Assembly (NCBI GenBank): GCA_905221605.1
Contig: CAJNDS010000473.1
Span: 36,001 to 100,000 of the forward strand
Source: Symbiodinium natans
Lineage: Eukaryota > Sar > Dinophyceae > Suessiales > Symbiodiniaceae
Length of the DNA: 64,000 bases
Direction: 5' to 3'
Position numbers and translations under genes: made by a program
Notes under the pieces: model-generated
Database searches by the model: none
What the model was told of the DNA's origin: nothing
Seen by the model: the letters and a program-made list of their open reading frames with translations, nothing else
Shown: one piece after another, positions 43,651 through 58,200 of the stretch
Numbering within the stretch: the stretch's first letter is position 1
Layout of the letters: each line of letters opens with the position of its first letter

Positions 43651-46185
43651 ATGCCGACCGAAAGTAAACCGGAAGGTCATATCGATGCAGACCCAGACCA
43701 GCTAGTGCTCATAGTGACCCGAGCAGCAGCATCGTTGTTGCACGTGTCTGCTCAGATGTTCAGATGTCTGATTGCTCGTTTTTGTGCAGGTATCTTACAC
43801 TACTGAAGTTCACCACTTCGATGAGTATGGCAATCCTGCAGCTTTGCCCTGTTTGCGTGTATGCTTGAGCGGCTTTGTTGTTGGGCCGGGTAGCCTTTCG
43901 CTGATAGAAGGTATGGCTCGACCTTTGAATGCAGTGGTGTGGTCAGTCCTGTGCATGTGTTGTCTTCGTCGGCCTAGAAGGACGTGTCCTGCCAATTGTT
44001 GCCTGATTTCAAGACCAGAAGCGTCAAAATCACATGGGACATGCTTGGATAGGTTTGGAATGGTGGCGCACAGTGTAGTGCCTTGGGGTGATCGCTTCTT
44101 CCCAGTTGGCGCAGCAGAACACACTGCGAGCACTTTGTCGAAAGCGCGCAAGGAGAACATCTGTTTTCACAAGCAGCCCACGTATTCGGCTTTTCGCAAT
44201 TTTCCATGCTCGTTTTTTCGGTCCCATCGGAGGCGGCTGCTGCAGCATTGCGAATTGAACTGTTTGGCCTCCATGCGAACATATGCGAACGCAGAGAAAC
44301 CTCTGTTCGGACTCGGCTGAGATGGGACAACCGAGCCAGAAACAAACTTCCTAAAGAAACATCAAGGAACCCTTGAGGAAAGGGAAGGTGCCTGAAGGGT
44401 TGCGCCAGTGTGACGACCGGCAGCATCAACCGGAGCAGGATTCCCTCAGTGGTTTGTGCAAACGACGTTTCGTTGTGAGAGCTGTGCATTGTTGTGCTTT
44501 GTGAGAGAGTTGCAGTTTGGGAGTTCGACATTTCGCGTCGCCTCGTTGAACAGAGCGAGTTGTGCCAGTTTGATGGCGTGGCCATCTGAGCAAAAAACAT
44601 CTTGCGCAAGGTCAGATCAGAGTCGCAACCTGGGCAGAAAACCATACGTGTGCCCCGTGGATTGCGAGGAGCGAAGACTCCTCATGAAACATGCAAACTG
44701 CCGCTGAGCTGTTGGGACTTAGCTTGCTGCAGGATCCGAGGTTCGTGGCCTGACGCAGGAGGTTATGGACAAGTACAGAAAGTATATCCCAGTTTCTAAG
44801 GCCCGCTTCTTGTGAGGTTGCACCCAGATTTACGAAGGGCATGTGCATCAGGCTGGTGAAGTTGAGCAGCTGCTAATGGCCCTGGCGGAGCATGAGGCTT
44901 GCAAGTACTAGTGCATCAGTAGGATCTGAATGAAAGCTGCTGAGTTAGAACTCCTTTCCCATTGCCTGTACAATGCAATTCAGCCTCAAACAATGGAATA
45001 CCGTGCGTCAGCTTCAGGGTTTAGCATTGAGAGAGGATTGAGCAAGTCCAAAAGCAAGGTGTTGAATAAAGCCGCGTGTCTTCGGCAACATACATTCCCT
45101 AAAGAGATCGAATTGTGGAAGGTCAGAGCTTTTGGGAATCCATCACGGGATCCCAATCACAATCACTAAGCTCAGAAACAAAGAGGCTGCGCACATGGAC
45201 CCGAGAGAGGCGCAGCGACAGGACGGGGCAGTGGCAGAGCCTGAGCCGTCACGGGAGGAATCCGTTCCAACTTGTTCAGACTGTAGATCTGTTTGGCAGT
45301 GGCATTTATTGAAGCATAGTTGCTTGAGGGGGAGAAATGTGAATTGTCGGTCCCGAACTGGCTTCTGCTCGTGAGGGGGCGTCTGCCAAACCTCGAGTTT
45401 TTCCAATGTGGCTGTGCGCGATGGTCACATTTCCCCGCCGTTGCCCGTTTCGTGCGCTCCCTAGCTTCTGGACTTCAAGGAGCCACCGCCTCCACCACCA
45501 CCACCTCCCCCGCCGGCTCCGCAGCAGCGTCGGCAGGAGAGAGCGACACTAGGTCACAGGGCGACAGACGGCGACACAGTGCCCGAGTGCCTCTTTTCAA
45601 GAAAGATTTTCGGTTTGCAACGTGGCTGACAGGAGCCTCTGCTCCCACAAGCAGATGTTCGGAACATCGAGGACTATGTTGACCAGCTGTACGAGGCCTG
45701 AAATTGTTCAGTCTCAAGGTGATGATACAAAAATGCAGGATGTCTGTCACTAAGCCCTGACCTGCTGCCCCTGCCACCTTCTTTTCCTGCTCAAAGGACC
45801 GCATGGAGAAGAAGGTTATTGGTGTGAAGCACATACTGAGAGTTTGCACGGAGGCAGTGTTTGGGAAAGACCAGTTTGCCGGGCACAATTCCTAAGAGTT
45901 GAATCGGCTTGCACCAAGAGTAGCATGGTAGCGTTGCTTCTATAGGTCTCAGGCCAGCTAGCAAGCATGACTCATGACCATGTTTTGCCTTTTGCTTTCT
46001 TTGCTTTGCAGCCAACGAACCTGGAAATCCTGGCAGAGCACGAGAACCTGCTCCAGGCCGAGCAAAGCGGATCTGTGTAAACAAGAAGATTGCACGACAT
46101 TGCAGAAGAGAGCCTGCTTGGTGACCTCGAGGTTCTCAGTCGGGAGCTCCGGGAGAACTCCAAGAAGAGCTCCGACCTGTGTGTA
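43651..46185 (+). CDS. KAP3: KAP3-like kinesin-II-associated protein, N-terminal exons only
   Basis: Exons read: 43651-43713 (starts at ATG; EGHIDADPDQLVLI), 43790-43837 (VSYTTEVHHFDEYGNP), 44759-44800 (EVMDKYRKYIPVSK), 44852-44896 (AGEVEQLLMALAEHE), about 45480 on (Pro-rich), 45655-45695 (IEDYVDQLYE), 45797-45853 (KKVIGVKHILRVCTE), about 46012-46050 (PTNLEILAEHENLL) and about 46106-46185 (LGDLEVLSRELRENSKKSSD). The order and spacing follow the N-terminal third of KAP3, which links heterotrimeric kinesin-II to its cargo in flagellar transport: the NIDVHP-like start, a HPSKLNEVEQLL-like helix, a Pro linker, then the first armadillo repeats. Donors are GT or GC. One exon after 43837 is not found. 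Only 1.4 kb separates the last exon from the next gene, too little for the remaining 500 or so residues, so this copy is probably truncated or misassembled. Confidence 0.78.
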
Positions 46186-47697
46186 GTGAGTGCCATCCCG
46201 GCAATGTTTCTATAGCTGTGGCCTGGAGTGAGGGCAAGTCAAGTCTTTGCTTGCTTCCTGGGCTCAAGAATGTGTTTCAGCATGTTTCAGCATGTTTCAG
46301 GTGCCCAGCAGCGTCGTTTAACTGGACAGCAAGATAACACACGTATCTCCCTTCTGTGGACTACGTTCATGCTAGCCGGTGCAGAGATAGCCAGCCTGGA
46401 CATGCTTCGCAATATGTCATGTTCCACAGGCCACTTCAGCCCTCACGTAATACAACGCTTTGTTAGGTCCACCTTGGCCGCAATGGACATCCGAAGCTAT
46501 TGCTAGGATGAACCTCGGAAGCGACTGCTGTGCCTTGGCACAGTTAGAAAATGTTAGAAAGCGACAGATGGTGAGTGACAGTGAAGACCTTGCTCAGGAG
46601 CTCGATGCGAAAACGCCTGCTCCTGGTCCTCCTTTGCCCCGTGCTCGAAGAAAACATCAGCGCATTTTGCAGCGCTCAGCAGTGCTGCTGTTGGTTCTTC
46701 TTCATGCCTTCGGGTGGGCAGTCAGATGCTGTGAGGCCTGTTGCAAACCAGCTTCGGCATTTATGATGCAGACCGCAAGATCGAGCACGCTCGGCTGTAT
46801 GGGTGTGCGCCTCATCGTAGACAAAAACGCTGCATGTGTCAGGCATAGAGATGCAGACCCTCAAATGAAGCAAGTGAGGATTATGCCGAATCAGACATTT
46901 GAGCAGCGTTTATTTCACACCTTGTGTAGCCCTTTATAGGTGTAACATGGCGTTCTCTTCGGGTAGGGTGGGGGGAATGCTCGGAGGTTCCAAACGGGTT
47001 GGGCCACATTGTACTACTGCAACGAGAGGCGTGAAAGCAGTTGGCGTGATCCATCCGCGTAGGCTCCACGTAAGTTGCGGGTAGGGTTGGGCTGCCGTTG
47101 TGCATGGAATTCCTGTCCGTGATTCTCTTAGTGCTGGGCGGTGTAACCTCAAGAACTCTCGATCTTTCAAACGCCATCACGCCATCTTGAAACGAGCATC
47201 GGTAGCAAGCAAAGAAGCACAATTCCTAAAGCCTTTAACCCCTGAACTTTTTGTTTTTTGTTTTTTAGATTTAAGGGCTTTCTTGATTCCCATTTTTCGC
47301 GTAGGTTCGCACAGGTTGAATCCCTGAACATCAGCTCTGTGTTGGCTATGCCGCAAGGTGGGCAGGCTCGTGTAGGCAGGCATCCAAGCCATGTTAACAA
47401 GCTGGAAAAAGCAAATGCTCACATAGCGTACGGCTCGTCCCAAGCCCAGAACTCCACAATGTGTTAGGGCTAAGGCTTTGATTTGGGACGACTTGGGAGG
47501 GTCTGCCATCCGCAAGTCTTCTCGATGTACCCTTCCATGTTGAGCTCATGAACGTGACTTGAACTTGAGCATCGTTGGATTCATTGGGGCTCTGAGGAAC
47601 GTGGATTATTATGCATACTACTATGCTCTGGACCCAGATTGCTGCGCACATCCATAGTGTCAGCTGACTTCGGTTGCAGAGTTAAATTCCTTCTCAG
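46186..47697. other. Intergenic or unread exons
   Basis: Possible small exons (LENVRKRQM ending at a GTGAGT near 46571; YYAYYYALD near 47605, which fits just before the protease's first clear exon) lie in otherwise unrecognised sequence. No armadillo-repeat exons that would complete KAP3 are visible. Confidence 0.3.
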
Positions 47698-50600
47698 GTG
47701 GACCTTGTCGTGGGGACCCCTCCACAGAGAGTGTCGGTGATTCTTGATACCGGCAGCGGCGTGCGCCAGATTAGCTGCAACAAGAATGCTGAAGTCAGCT
47801 AGGCATCTGGGGTGCAGCAGGTTTGTGCTTATCCATGTGCCAACTGCGGACACTGTCGCCGCCTGAGCTTGCTCATGCTTTCGCATGCTTTCGCTGCTCG
47901 ATTCTGAATTCAGCCATGGCTGAAGGCGGCCACCACCTCGACCCAGCGTCCAGGGCTTGAGTGTTTCGATCTGTTGTGCATTGCTTCTTGCTTCCGTGCC
48001 TTTTGTTCGCAACGTCGGTCCATTGGATTCTTCTTGAGATTCATGGTGCCACGGTGTTGTCCAGCTAGGCACACTCCCCCTCCCCACACCTAACCTGACT
48101 CGGCCCAGATGAACCCCCCCCCACTGAACCCAAAACCATCCCAAAACCCCAAGCGACACACCTCACCACACAACCGCAGCCAGATGAAGAAGTCGCCCCG
48201 AAATCTAAGCCCTCGGTTCAAGCCTTGAAGCCCCACAGTTTGGTGGCTGTTGAGGCGGCACATGGGATCGTACAGAATGCCCCGACCAGGTTCGACGTGG
48301 CGAAGAGTAGTTCTGCAAGATGGCTGCAATGCTCATCGGGCCGTTGTCCTGTTGGCCGCTGCCAGCTACTTGCTCGGCAATTGCTTTGCATTGGCCTCAT
48401 GCCATCTCATGCCCATCCTGTTCAAGACCACCTCTGAGGTCCGGCAAATGCAGCTACTACCAAGGCAAGTGATGTGATCCCTGCTGTCTAGCATGAGCGC
48501 TGTCGTTCCTTAGCCTTGCCATTAGACGATGCTTGGAAACCGGTTTTGCTTCTTGAAGGACAAGCAGGGGCGGGGCGGTAGTTAGCATGAGTGCGGGGGG
48601 GGGGGGGGGACCTAAGGGAGGACGTTGGAGTCGGCTCGGCTTGTATGGGCTCTGTGGTCCTGACAGATGCACCCGTGTTTTTCAATGTCTAGAATCAGTG
48701 TCTAGAAAAAGCGGCAGATGCAATGGCATTTGGAGACACGCAGCGGCGCGGCGGGAGAGGGGGGGGGGAATGCGCAATCCACTGGTTTCAGCCTCTTCCC
48801 AGCCTGCTGGTTCACATCAGCACTTCGGGGGTCAGGGCACAGAGTCGGGTTGAGGGTTTAAGTTCATGGTTTAGGGTTTGCGTTCCTCCTCTCCGCAATT
48901 CGTGGTGGGTTAGGTAAGAGTCCGTGCTCGGGTTTAGGGTGGGGACCGGGGGGGGGATGCCATTGAGGGGCGGGCCCGAACTAAAGCCTGAGCCCAGACA
49001 GCCTCTCTTGCCCGCTAATAGGTCGAGTCTTAAACATAAACGAAGCCCTGAAGCTCTAATTTGAAAACCCGATCCCAACAAACCTCCATGCATCCGTGAG
49101 ACCGGCCGTTCTGCTTGATCGGTGGGCGACTTCGTGGTTTCACTTTTATGGCTTTTTAGGACTATTAAGGTTAATGGTTTATGTATGTTTAGTTTTTTTG
49201 GGGAGTTCAGGGCTTGGGGTGAATGTAGGGGTGCATCAAGCTAGAGGACACTATTTACTGTTTCGGGCTCAGGTTAACTTGCCGGGCTTAAATAGGGTTC
49301 TGTTTTAAGTTTTCGGGTTTATCGTAAGTATTGGGGCATTTGGCTACTGTTCGCATACCTATAGAGGTTGGGTTTTATTTCCTCAAACAGGAAGGGTTTG
49401 GACTCCTCTATGTACCTCATGCCTTGCTTTCTCGGCTGGGTGGGAGCTTGGTCTCCTACTATGCTCCCTGAAGCAACAACTATGACAGTCCAAGCTGCGT
49501 GGAGACGGAGCAATCCAGAAGCTCTTAGCTTTGCATCAGGAATCCGGGCGTACGCACACACACACACACTCACCCCTGCACGCACGCCAGCATGGGCTTT
49601 GGAGCATACGTGCAACTAGAGTGTCTAAAGGAGTTGCAGTCATGACAGGAGAGCTTGTTGCGCTCAGATGTTTCATGGGCATCGGAACTTTGACTGACAC
49701 TTCCTGCGTTGAATTTGTTTGATCAACGCCTCTGTCTCCCGACACGAAGGAAGCATACTCTTCAAAGCAAGTCATGAGCTGTTAAACACAGATGCAGATA
49801 GAGTAGGCGAGAAGTGTATTTTACTTCTCTGCATGTGGGTCATGTTTGCATGTGGCACTTTGCAAAATTTTGTGGAGTTTTTCCGGGTGGCTGCCGGGTT
49901 GAGCTATCATGCTAAACGTTGCACTTTTGGACAGTTCTCCACAGCGTGCAGGCCCAGTTGCCTTCTTCTTGTTCTTGTCCAAAGTGGACAGAAAAAGCGA
50001 GTTGCTAAAGCTAACTAATAATGACCAACAACAACACTCATTTTTTCCTCAAGCTCCCTCCCTGTCACGCCCACGCCTATGATACACGATCTCAAGGCTT
50101 ACTGGCGGCCGCCGTTGGACAATTAACTAGGATATGGTTGATCTGGGGCTGGCACTTTCTGACAAGGAACCGCCCCGATGAAAAGGAGTTCTACGATTGA
50201 CATCTCTCACCGGGGTCTCTTGGCTGTTCACTCTCACCCAGTTCAACGACCTTCATTTCCCGTCCTAGCAAACAAGATTCCCTGAAACATCTCACTCTCG
50301 GAAAGCAGCACCATCCAACTTCAGGCACCTTTTGCAGTTTGTCGAGGTTTTGAGAAGTGTTTGTCATTGGAGTCTTCGTCATTTCTCAGATTCCTTTTCT
50401 GTTTCTGTGCCTCCAAGCAAAGCCAGCATGTGCGCAGTGAACATGTATCAACTATGTTGTCGACAGAGTGTTTATGGAGCATGCCGGTGCGGCTCAACCA
50501 TGCAGGCTACACCGAGGGATCTTCTATCTCAGGCTTCTGGTTTGAGGATGCGGACATTGTGCCAGCACGGCCCTGTGAAGCATCACCGAAGCCATGCAGG

Positions 50601-52182
50601 ACAAGGTCAGCTTGGGGGACATGATCCAACACAACCCACAAGTGAGTGCCAGGACGATTTGGCATGCAACTGTATCAGCCGTGAGGGCGGTCTTTGTTTG
50701 CTGCTTTGACTTCGAGGATGGGATGTCACTCCAACGAGAACAACTTGTTCTTCACCCAAAAGGCCAGGAGCTGAGAAGGAAGGCTAGCACAGCTATCATG
50801 CTCACCCTGGATGACCATTGATCGACCAGCTGACAGCAAGAGGTTCTCACTGATCATGTGTTCGTGTACGAAGCACATTCGTGCATGAAGGCTTGAGCGT
50901 CAGAATTGCTCTTCTGACGCAGGCCAATGGAATCATGGGCATTGGGCCATCGGCACTGAGTGGTGAAGCCATTCTGGACAAGATCTTTAAGGAGCTCAGA
51001 GCATAATAGAGCAGAATATCGGAAGCCGGGATGCACGTCGAGTTCGCTTTCCTTTCAGGATCGGGGCCATGTGAGCCACAAAGTGTTCTCTATCTGCATG
51101 GCCGAGTGCCAGACTTAGAATTTTCATTCAGAATCGTGCATCGCACGTCTGGCACGCTTGTGTCTGGGTCCTGGAAGAACATGATCATGAGCTCGAAACA
51201 GTGACCAACTGGCTTGATACACCCAGGAAGTTCTGCAAATCCTTAGGAAGGGGTTTCTGTGCTTAGATTCTGTTTAGACGCTTCGCCTCCTCCAATGTCC
51301 GACCCTTTGTGCTTGGAACATTCAGAAACCATACGGAAACCATGCACTCCAAAAGACCCACAGCTAGCTGTGTCATGCTATGTCAGGTGGGGAGGGCAAT
51401 TCAATGTCGGGGGCTTTGATGAGTCGTCCAAGGCTCAGACTCTCGTAGCGGTGCGGCGGTCGGTTTGAATCATCATTGTCACAACTGAGGTTTCACACAG
51501 GCCCGGTGCAGAGGATACGATTGAAACCAGGCACGTGACTGACACCCCTTGCCTCGTGCCATGATCCGAGGGCGACTTGTTGAAAGAGATGTTACCCTCG
51601 GTTTAGGTGGCTTCTACAATGTCCATTTGAGTGCCATGAAGGCTCGCATGGAAAAAGATCTTGCACTCGAGAGGTGCGCATGTTACAGGGAGCTGTGCCC
51701 TTGGCGCAGGTGAATGGGGTCAGTATTTCAAGCACCTGGGGGAGCACCATGATTGACAGCGGCACGACGTGCGCACCCAGCCTGTCATATTCTCTCTCCC
51801 AAAGTCTGTGCGTGGACATGGGTGAGGAGGGGCTCGTGGCGTGCGTGCGTGTGAGTGTTGATATGTTCGTGGTCTTGTGGTCGTGCCACCCTGAAACTGG
51901 GGCGGGCGAATGTGCCTCAGGGGACCCCGAGCCCTACGAAGGAAGGAAACAGAGGAGGGGGGTGTCGGATTTCGTTCGAACTGTCCTGTCCGTGCACCCC
52001 GGTGTGCGAAGAGCGGGGGAGGCCTCTTTCTTTCTTTCTTTGGGCATGGGGGCGCGAAGCCCCTGCGAGGTCTCCTCCTCTTCTTCTTCTTCCGCGCTCC
52101 CTCCCCTCCCTCCCTCCCTCCCTGGCTGCCTCTCTCTCTCTCTCTCGCTTTTCATTGGGCATAGTAGTCTGAGCGAGAAAGG

Positions 52183-52237
<55 letters not shown>

Positions 52238-55200
52238 TCTATTTCTACTTCCGGCAAGCATGCGGAATAAGAGTCGTAGTAAAGGGAACAAGGAAAGAGA
52301 GAAGCTGGCTGCTCTGCCTTGGTGCACAGCACCAAGGCCGGAGTCGCATAGAGCCTGGCAGGAATGGTGCCTAGAGCCTGGCAGGAATGGTGCCAGGGCA
52401 GGGGTGACTTTGAAACGCCCACTTTCTCTTGCGATAGGGGTCGGGCCCCCACCGGCGAGACTCTCGCAACAGTTTTTGGGATGAGAGAACAGGACTGTTT
52501 GTTCGGATCCCGGCAAGGGAACATCTCGGACCCCTGCGATTAGGAAATCCAACCTGAATGTCTTAGTTGCGCTTCATGCTAGCTTGCTCTTCCAATGGGG
52601 GGGTGGCGGGGTTGTCCCCCGCAAGGGAAACTCTCCAGATGTTGTTTGTGATTGGGGAAGTTTCAGATGCACTATATCTGTATTTGTTAGGGGGGCACGG
52701 GTAGGTGCTCAGCTTTCAATGCTTTTACCGTCCATTTTTTGGGGCTTGGGATTAAGGAACAGTTTTTCGGGCTGGGGGCTTCAAAGGCTCGTAAAGCTTT
52801 GGGGCATTACTGTAAGGGTTTCGGGTTTAGGTTCGTAAAGTTCACAACTTCAAGCTCTAGGACTGCGGGTGTGGGTGCCGACGACTTTTATTTTTAGGGT
52901 GTGGGGCTGACAGTTGGGATTGGGAGGGACCAAGATTGGCTGAAGATCTGTGACGTTGAATAGCCATTTTTTACCCTTCAATAAACCCTGGAAAGCCGCT
53001 GCCCCTCGGGAGCTGATGCCATAGCAATTACTACTGAGACGCGGCCCTGGAAGAGCAACATGTTCTTTTGATGGTCACTGGATGTTGATCTATTGCTCTT
53101 TCTCTGTTCGATTTTGTAATGGCTTGTCCTGGCTTGTCTCTAGCCGAGCTCTTCCTTTCTGGGCTCGTCATGGCCGAGCCTCAACACTGTCGCAGATTGA
53201 AGCAAAGTCAGGGTCTCGCTTCTTGTCGAGAACGAACGCCGTTCGTTGAGCCTGAGTTTTAAAAACGTTTGTGCGCTGCGCTGCGGAAAGCATAAACAAG
53301 CGACTCCGCAAACGAATGCCAATTGATTTACATTGTCGTTTTGTCTGCGTTGCGCTCGTTCGTTCCCTCACTTAGTTGTGCTGGTTTGGGGCTTGCAGTT
53401 AAGACGGTTAGGATTTTGGGCTTTCAGGGCCTCGGCCTGCTTCAGGGCGTTTTTAGGGTTCTGACTTCTGCGGTTTAGAGCTTTGATCGGCATGTGTGGC
53501 TTCTAGGGGTTTGGTGACTCTCAAAGTTTTCCGAAGTGCGTTGTCGCTGGGCTTGGGGTTTTCAGGATATAGAGTTTCTAGTGCTAGTGTTTAGCGATGT
53601 AAGAGGTTGTGACTTTGGCTTGTGGGGTGGGGCTATACGGGTTGGGTTGTTTGGGCTTCTGATGTTTGGACATACGGCTTCTGGGCTTAAGTGCTCAGCT
53701 TTCAATTTTCTTTAGGAGCTTGGGGTCAGGGATCAGTTTTTAGGGTTGGGGGCTTCGAAGGGTCAAGCTTTGGGGTGTTAGGGATTTAGGGTTTCAGGTT
53801 CGTAAAGTTTACACCTTCAAGCTCCAGGACTGAGGGTGTCGGTGCCCGACCGCTTGTGATGTTTAGGGTTTAGGGCTGGCGACACTTGGGATTGGTAGGG
53901 TTTGTAGGGCTTGCGTTGGGATTTAGGGCTTCACATATTAAAGCTCAGCGGTGCGACCCCCATGATTCTTTGTGAGCCTAATTCAGAAGACCTTGCCAAG
54001 TTAGCCCTCAACAAGCCTGGAAAGCCGCCGCCCCTCAGGAGCTGATGCCGTAACCTTGCTTACCTGTCGCAAGTCTCATCACTGTGGGATATTAGCGTCA
54101 ACTGAGGATTGGAGAGCACATTCTTTCGATGGCTGTTGATCTATTGTTCTTTTTCTATCGGATGTTGTCATTGTTTGGTAGCCGATCTCCTCATTGCAAA
54201 TGTTCCAATCTTGTCGAAGGCCCTGAAGATCTGAAGATCTACTGAAGAAAGCCATTAGAATTTTTCAACTTCCAAAATACTTAGAATATCTGGCAGGCAG
54301 TATCTAGGCGTTACACTCATGTCTTCTTTACTCCGTTGCTTCGAGAACGAAAGCCGCGGGTTGAGCCTGAGCTGCGTATGTGTTTGAATGTTAGATCTGC
54401 TGGGTAACAAGCTGTTGTGAAGCAACGGAAACAAGATCAAGAGTCTGTAATAAACCGCCGTGAAGCAGCGGAAACATAAGCAAGCGTCTCCGCAAACGAG
54501 TGCCGTTTGATTTACATTGTCGTTTTTGTCTGCGTTGCGCTTGTTCGTTCCCTCACTTTGCTCGTTCACTCCTCACATGCTAAAGACAAGCTTGTGGGTC
54601 CTGTTTAATTTTGCGTCTTCGTGATTGCTATTTTTTTGGTCTGAGTCTGAGGGTCTGTCGACTTATGTTGTCGGGCCTGTCGTGTTTGCGCTGAATCCCG
54701 AGAAGCCAAAACCTCAGGATGTTCCGAGGTACGTTGTTGCTGGGCCTGGAGTTTTCAAGGTTTGGAGTTTCTTGGGTTGAGAGTTTCTAGGGTTTTGCGC
54801 CTGTGCCGAGTTTACGGCTTGTAGCGTTAGGGTCGTTCAGGGTGTGACTGTGGCTTGCGGGGTGTGGAGCGATAAGGGTTGGGAGTTGCTCGGGCCTCTG
54901 ATGTCTGTGGCACGCGGCTTCAGGACTTATGTGCTCAGCTTTTCAGTTGTAGAAATGGAGGCTTCGAAGGTTCGTGTAGCTCTGGGGCATTAAGGGTTTC
55001 GGGTTTCAGCTTCGTGTAGTTTACACCTTCAAGCTCTAGGATTGAGGGTGAGGGTGCCGACGGCTTGTGATTTTTAGGGTTTAGGGTTTGTAGGGCTTGC
55101 AGAGACCAAGATTGGGCTTTCGCTTCAAAAGCTTCGAAAGGCAAACTGCCAGCCTCTTGGTGGCAATGTTCCCCACATTCTTTTTTGTTTTTTCTCAGTG

Positions 55201-58200
55201 GCTTCGTGTAGATCCTGCTTCTTCTTGAGAAGGAACACTGCGCATTGAGCCCGAGTTTTTTATTGACTTTGAAGTGGGGTGGTGGCGAACTTGTACGACG
55301 CAAGAAGCGACGATAGACGAGTACGAACGCCAAGCATGGCGCTAACCTTTGCTCCTTCTTTCTCTCACGTGTCACAAAGGCTATAGCGGTTTTTTGGTTT
55401 GGCTTCTTCGTGACTCTGACAGTGTTTTGGGACTCAGGCTGTCGGGCCATAGGGTTTATGCTCTGAAGGGTTTCGTGGTTTGATTTTAGAGGCTTTATGG
55501 TCAGGACTTTGGACTTCCAGGGCCTAGGCCTGCTTCAGGGCTTATGGTCAAGTCTTTGGGCTCAGGGCCGAGGCTTGTTTCAGGGCTTTGCGAGTCGTTT
55601 TTGCTGCGGTTCAGAGCTTCTAATTGGCGTTTGGCTTCTAGGGAGCTTGGGTTTTTAATGGTTCCGCGCGTGTGACAGGCTTACGGTGTTAGCGTTTGGG
55701 GAAGCTGACAGTGTGACTTTGGCTTGTGTGGGGTGTGGAGCAAAAATGGGTTGAGAGTTGTTCGGGCTTGTAACGTTTGGGGCAGGATTGCCTGTAGCAT
55801 TCTTTTATATGGGATCAACTTTTCGGGCTGGGGACTTTCACAGGTTCGTAACGGTTTAGGGCTTCAGGTTTGTATGTTTAGGATCTCAAGCTCTAGGACT
55901 TAGGGCGTGGGTCCCGAAAGCTTCTGCTTTTTAAGGTTTAGGGTTGGCAGCACTGGGGATGTGTAGGGTTTACAGGGGTTTGCCGAGACCAAGATTGGGC
56001 TTTCGGGTTGAGGATCTTTGCCGTGTAAATGGTTTTGGAGTTCTAGGACTTGGGGCATGGGTGCCGAAAGCTTATGTTTATTAGGGTTTAGGCCTGGCAG
56101 CGTTGGGGATGTGTAGGGTTTATAGGGGTTGCAGCGACCAAGATTGGGCTTTAGGATTGAGGATGTGTGACGTTTAATGGTTTTGGGGTTTATGGCTTCA
56201 CGCCGCCAGGATTCCTTGTCAACTCAATTTCAAAGACTTTGCAAAGTTACCTCTCAAGACATCCCAAACTCTCCTTGTCTCAGCCATATGGGATCTTAGC
56301 GTCAACTCAGTATATTTAGTGCCTTTACGAGGTTTGCGGAGCTTAGCCTGTGTGGGATGTGGACTGAGTTATTCAGGCTTACGATGTCTGGGCGTGCGGC
56401 TTAGGGCAAAGGCGGTTAAGGTGCTCAGCTCTCAACGCCGTTACCATTTGATTTTCTCTAGGCGGCTTCGGATGAGGATGGATTGGGGATCAGTTTTCGG
56501 GCAGGGGGCTTCGAAGGGTCGTAGCAAGTTCGGGGCGCAAAGGGTCCGGCGCGAAGTTCTAGGACTTTGGGCGTGGGTGCCGAGGGCTTTTGCTGTTTAA
56601 GGCTTCCAGAGACCTAGATTGGGGATTGACGTTTAGTGGCTTTTCGGTTTCTAGGGCTTCACGTGTCGCGGCGCAATGGCTTCTAACCCAACTTACAAGA
56701 CGTCCATTTGGGATCTCATTAGGTGTTGGCCTGCTTTCTCCAATGGTTTTTGGCAATAGCTTGCTTGTGTCTGAGCTTGTTTTAGCCTTAGAGATCTGAA
56801 GATCCAATCAAGAATGGCGATTAAGTAGCAGTTCCCATTTCCTAACAGACATTGAAAAGCAAACTGCCAGCATCTTGGTGGCAATGCTCACAACATTCGT
56901 TTCTTCTTTTCCCATTTACTTCCTGTTCATCTTGCTTCTTTTCCAAGGGAACGCCATGCGTTGAACCCGGGCTTTATATATTGACTTTGAACTATAATTG
57001 CAGATGGGAGCAAGACCTCAGCAAGATTTTTGTGTTTAAAACTATTGAGCCGCGCTCGCCAACTGTTGGCCAGACCAAAGCTCAGGACCGCAAGATCTTG
57101 GGCGGCGAAGGCAGCTTGGAGCTTACCCAGGACTCGCGTGTGCTTTCATCCACGCGGTCATGGAACGCTTTGTCCTCACTCCGACAGCGCTGTCCACAGC
57201 TGCGTCTCCTTGTTGGGCCTCCGTGGTGGATGGCGGCGTGCGATAACACCCTGGCTGCTGGCTGCGTGGGGCCCCTGTTGAGGTGGGTTGGTGTGGCGCC
57301 GGAGCCTCAAAGGACGCCAGACATCCCATCACCGTCACACCGCCACACCCCACCCCGACTATCCCTGATTCCGAACCTCAACCTCCGAAAGAAGCCTGGC
57401 AGGTGGTACTCTTGAGCCACGTACCTGGCGGATAGTGCAAAAAGGTTCTGCCAGGGGTCATCCTTGCGCAGGGATGCGGCCATGCGCCGCAGTTCTAAAA
57501 CTCGTCCGTGAGTGCCGGCGCATGGCCTGGCTCGGTCTGGACTCTGATGTGAAAACTTTAGATTTGCACCCCGCCCGATTCAATGAATCTTACTCTCTTC
57601 GGCGATTGATGGTGCCCCTGACCCTTGCAAACGCAGGTGCGCGTCCGTCATGCTTACGTGGCTACTCCATCCACGTTCAAATGACCACGCAAGTGTGAGC
57701 ACGCCGCGCCTGGCAACATCACGCTAGCCGGCCGGTCGTTGTCGGTGGTACTACCCATGACAGAAACAACCTTGCTCGCTTACTTGGACAACCTCGTGGG
57801 TAAGCTGGAAAGGCCACTCTGCTGGTCGCCTCGCAACTGTTGCGTTTGAAGTAGGGGTCGCGCGGGTCTTTGCGTGAAATGCGCGCAGGTTCTTTCTGCC
57901 GCAGTACAGCCCGCCAGAGCTACAGCGTCTCGCTTTGCCTGCAGGACGCCCGGCGCCGTCACTTCCGCGGACGTTGTGGGATGTACGTGGGCTGACTAGC
58001 ACTGTCGCGTGCGTCGTCCCTTTGAAGAAGCCGTCTCTCGTGCTTCTTCTCGTTGAGACGGCCTTTGAGGGCCGGCTCGAGATGGTGAAGGGCGTCGCGT
58101 CGGCAGGATTTTTTTGAACGAGCCACTGTGCGCTTCTGCGTGCAGCAGCATTGGGATGTGCGAGAACGGGTGTATGTCGTTCGGTGCCATCTGCTGCCGC

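Noticed and set aside
51917..52552. Minus-strand ORFs of about 200 aa rich in Arg/Glu
   Set aside because: Produced by the (CT)n microsatellite and lying inside the protease intron.
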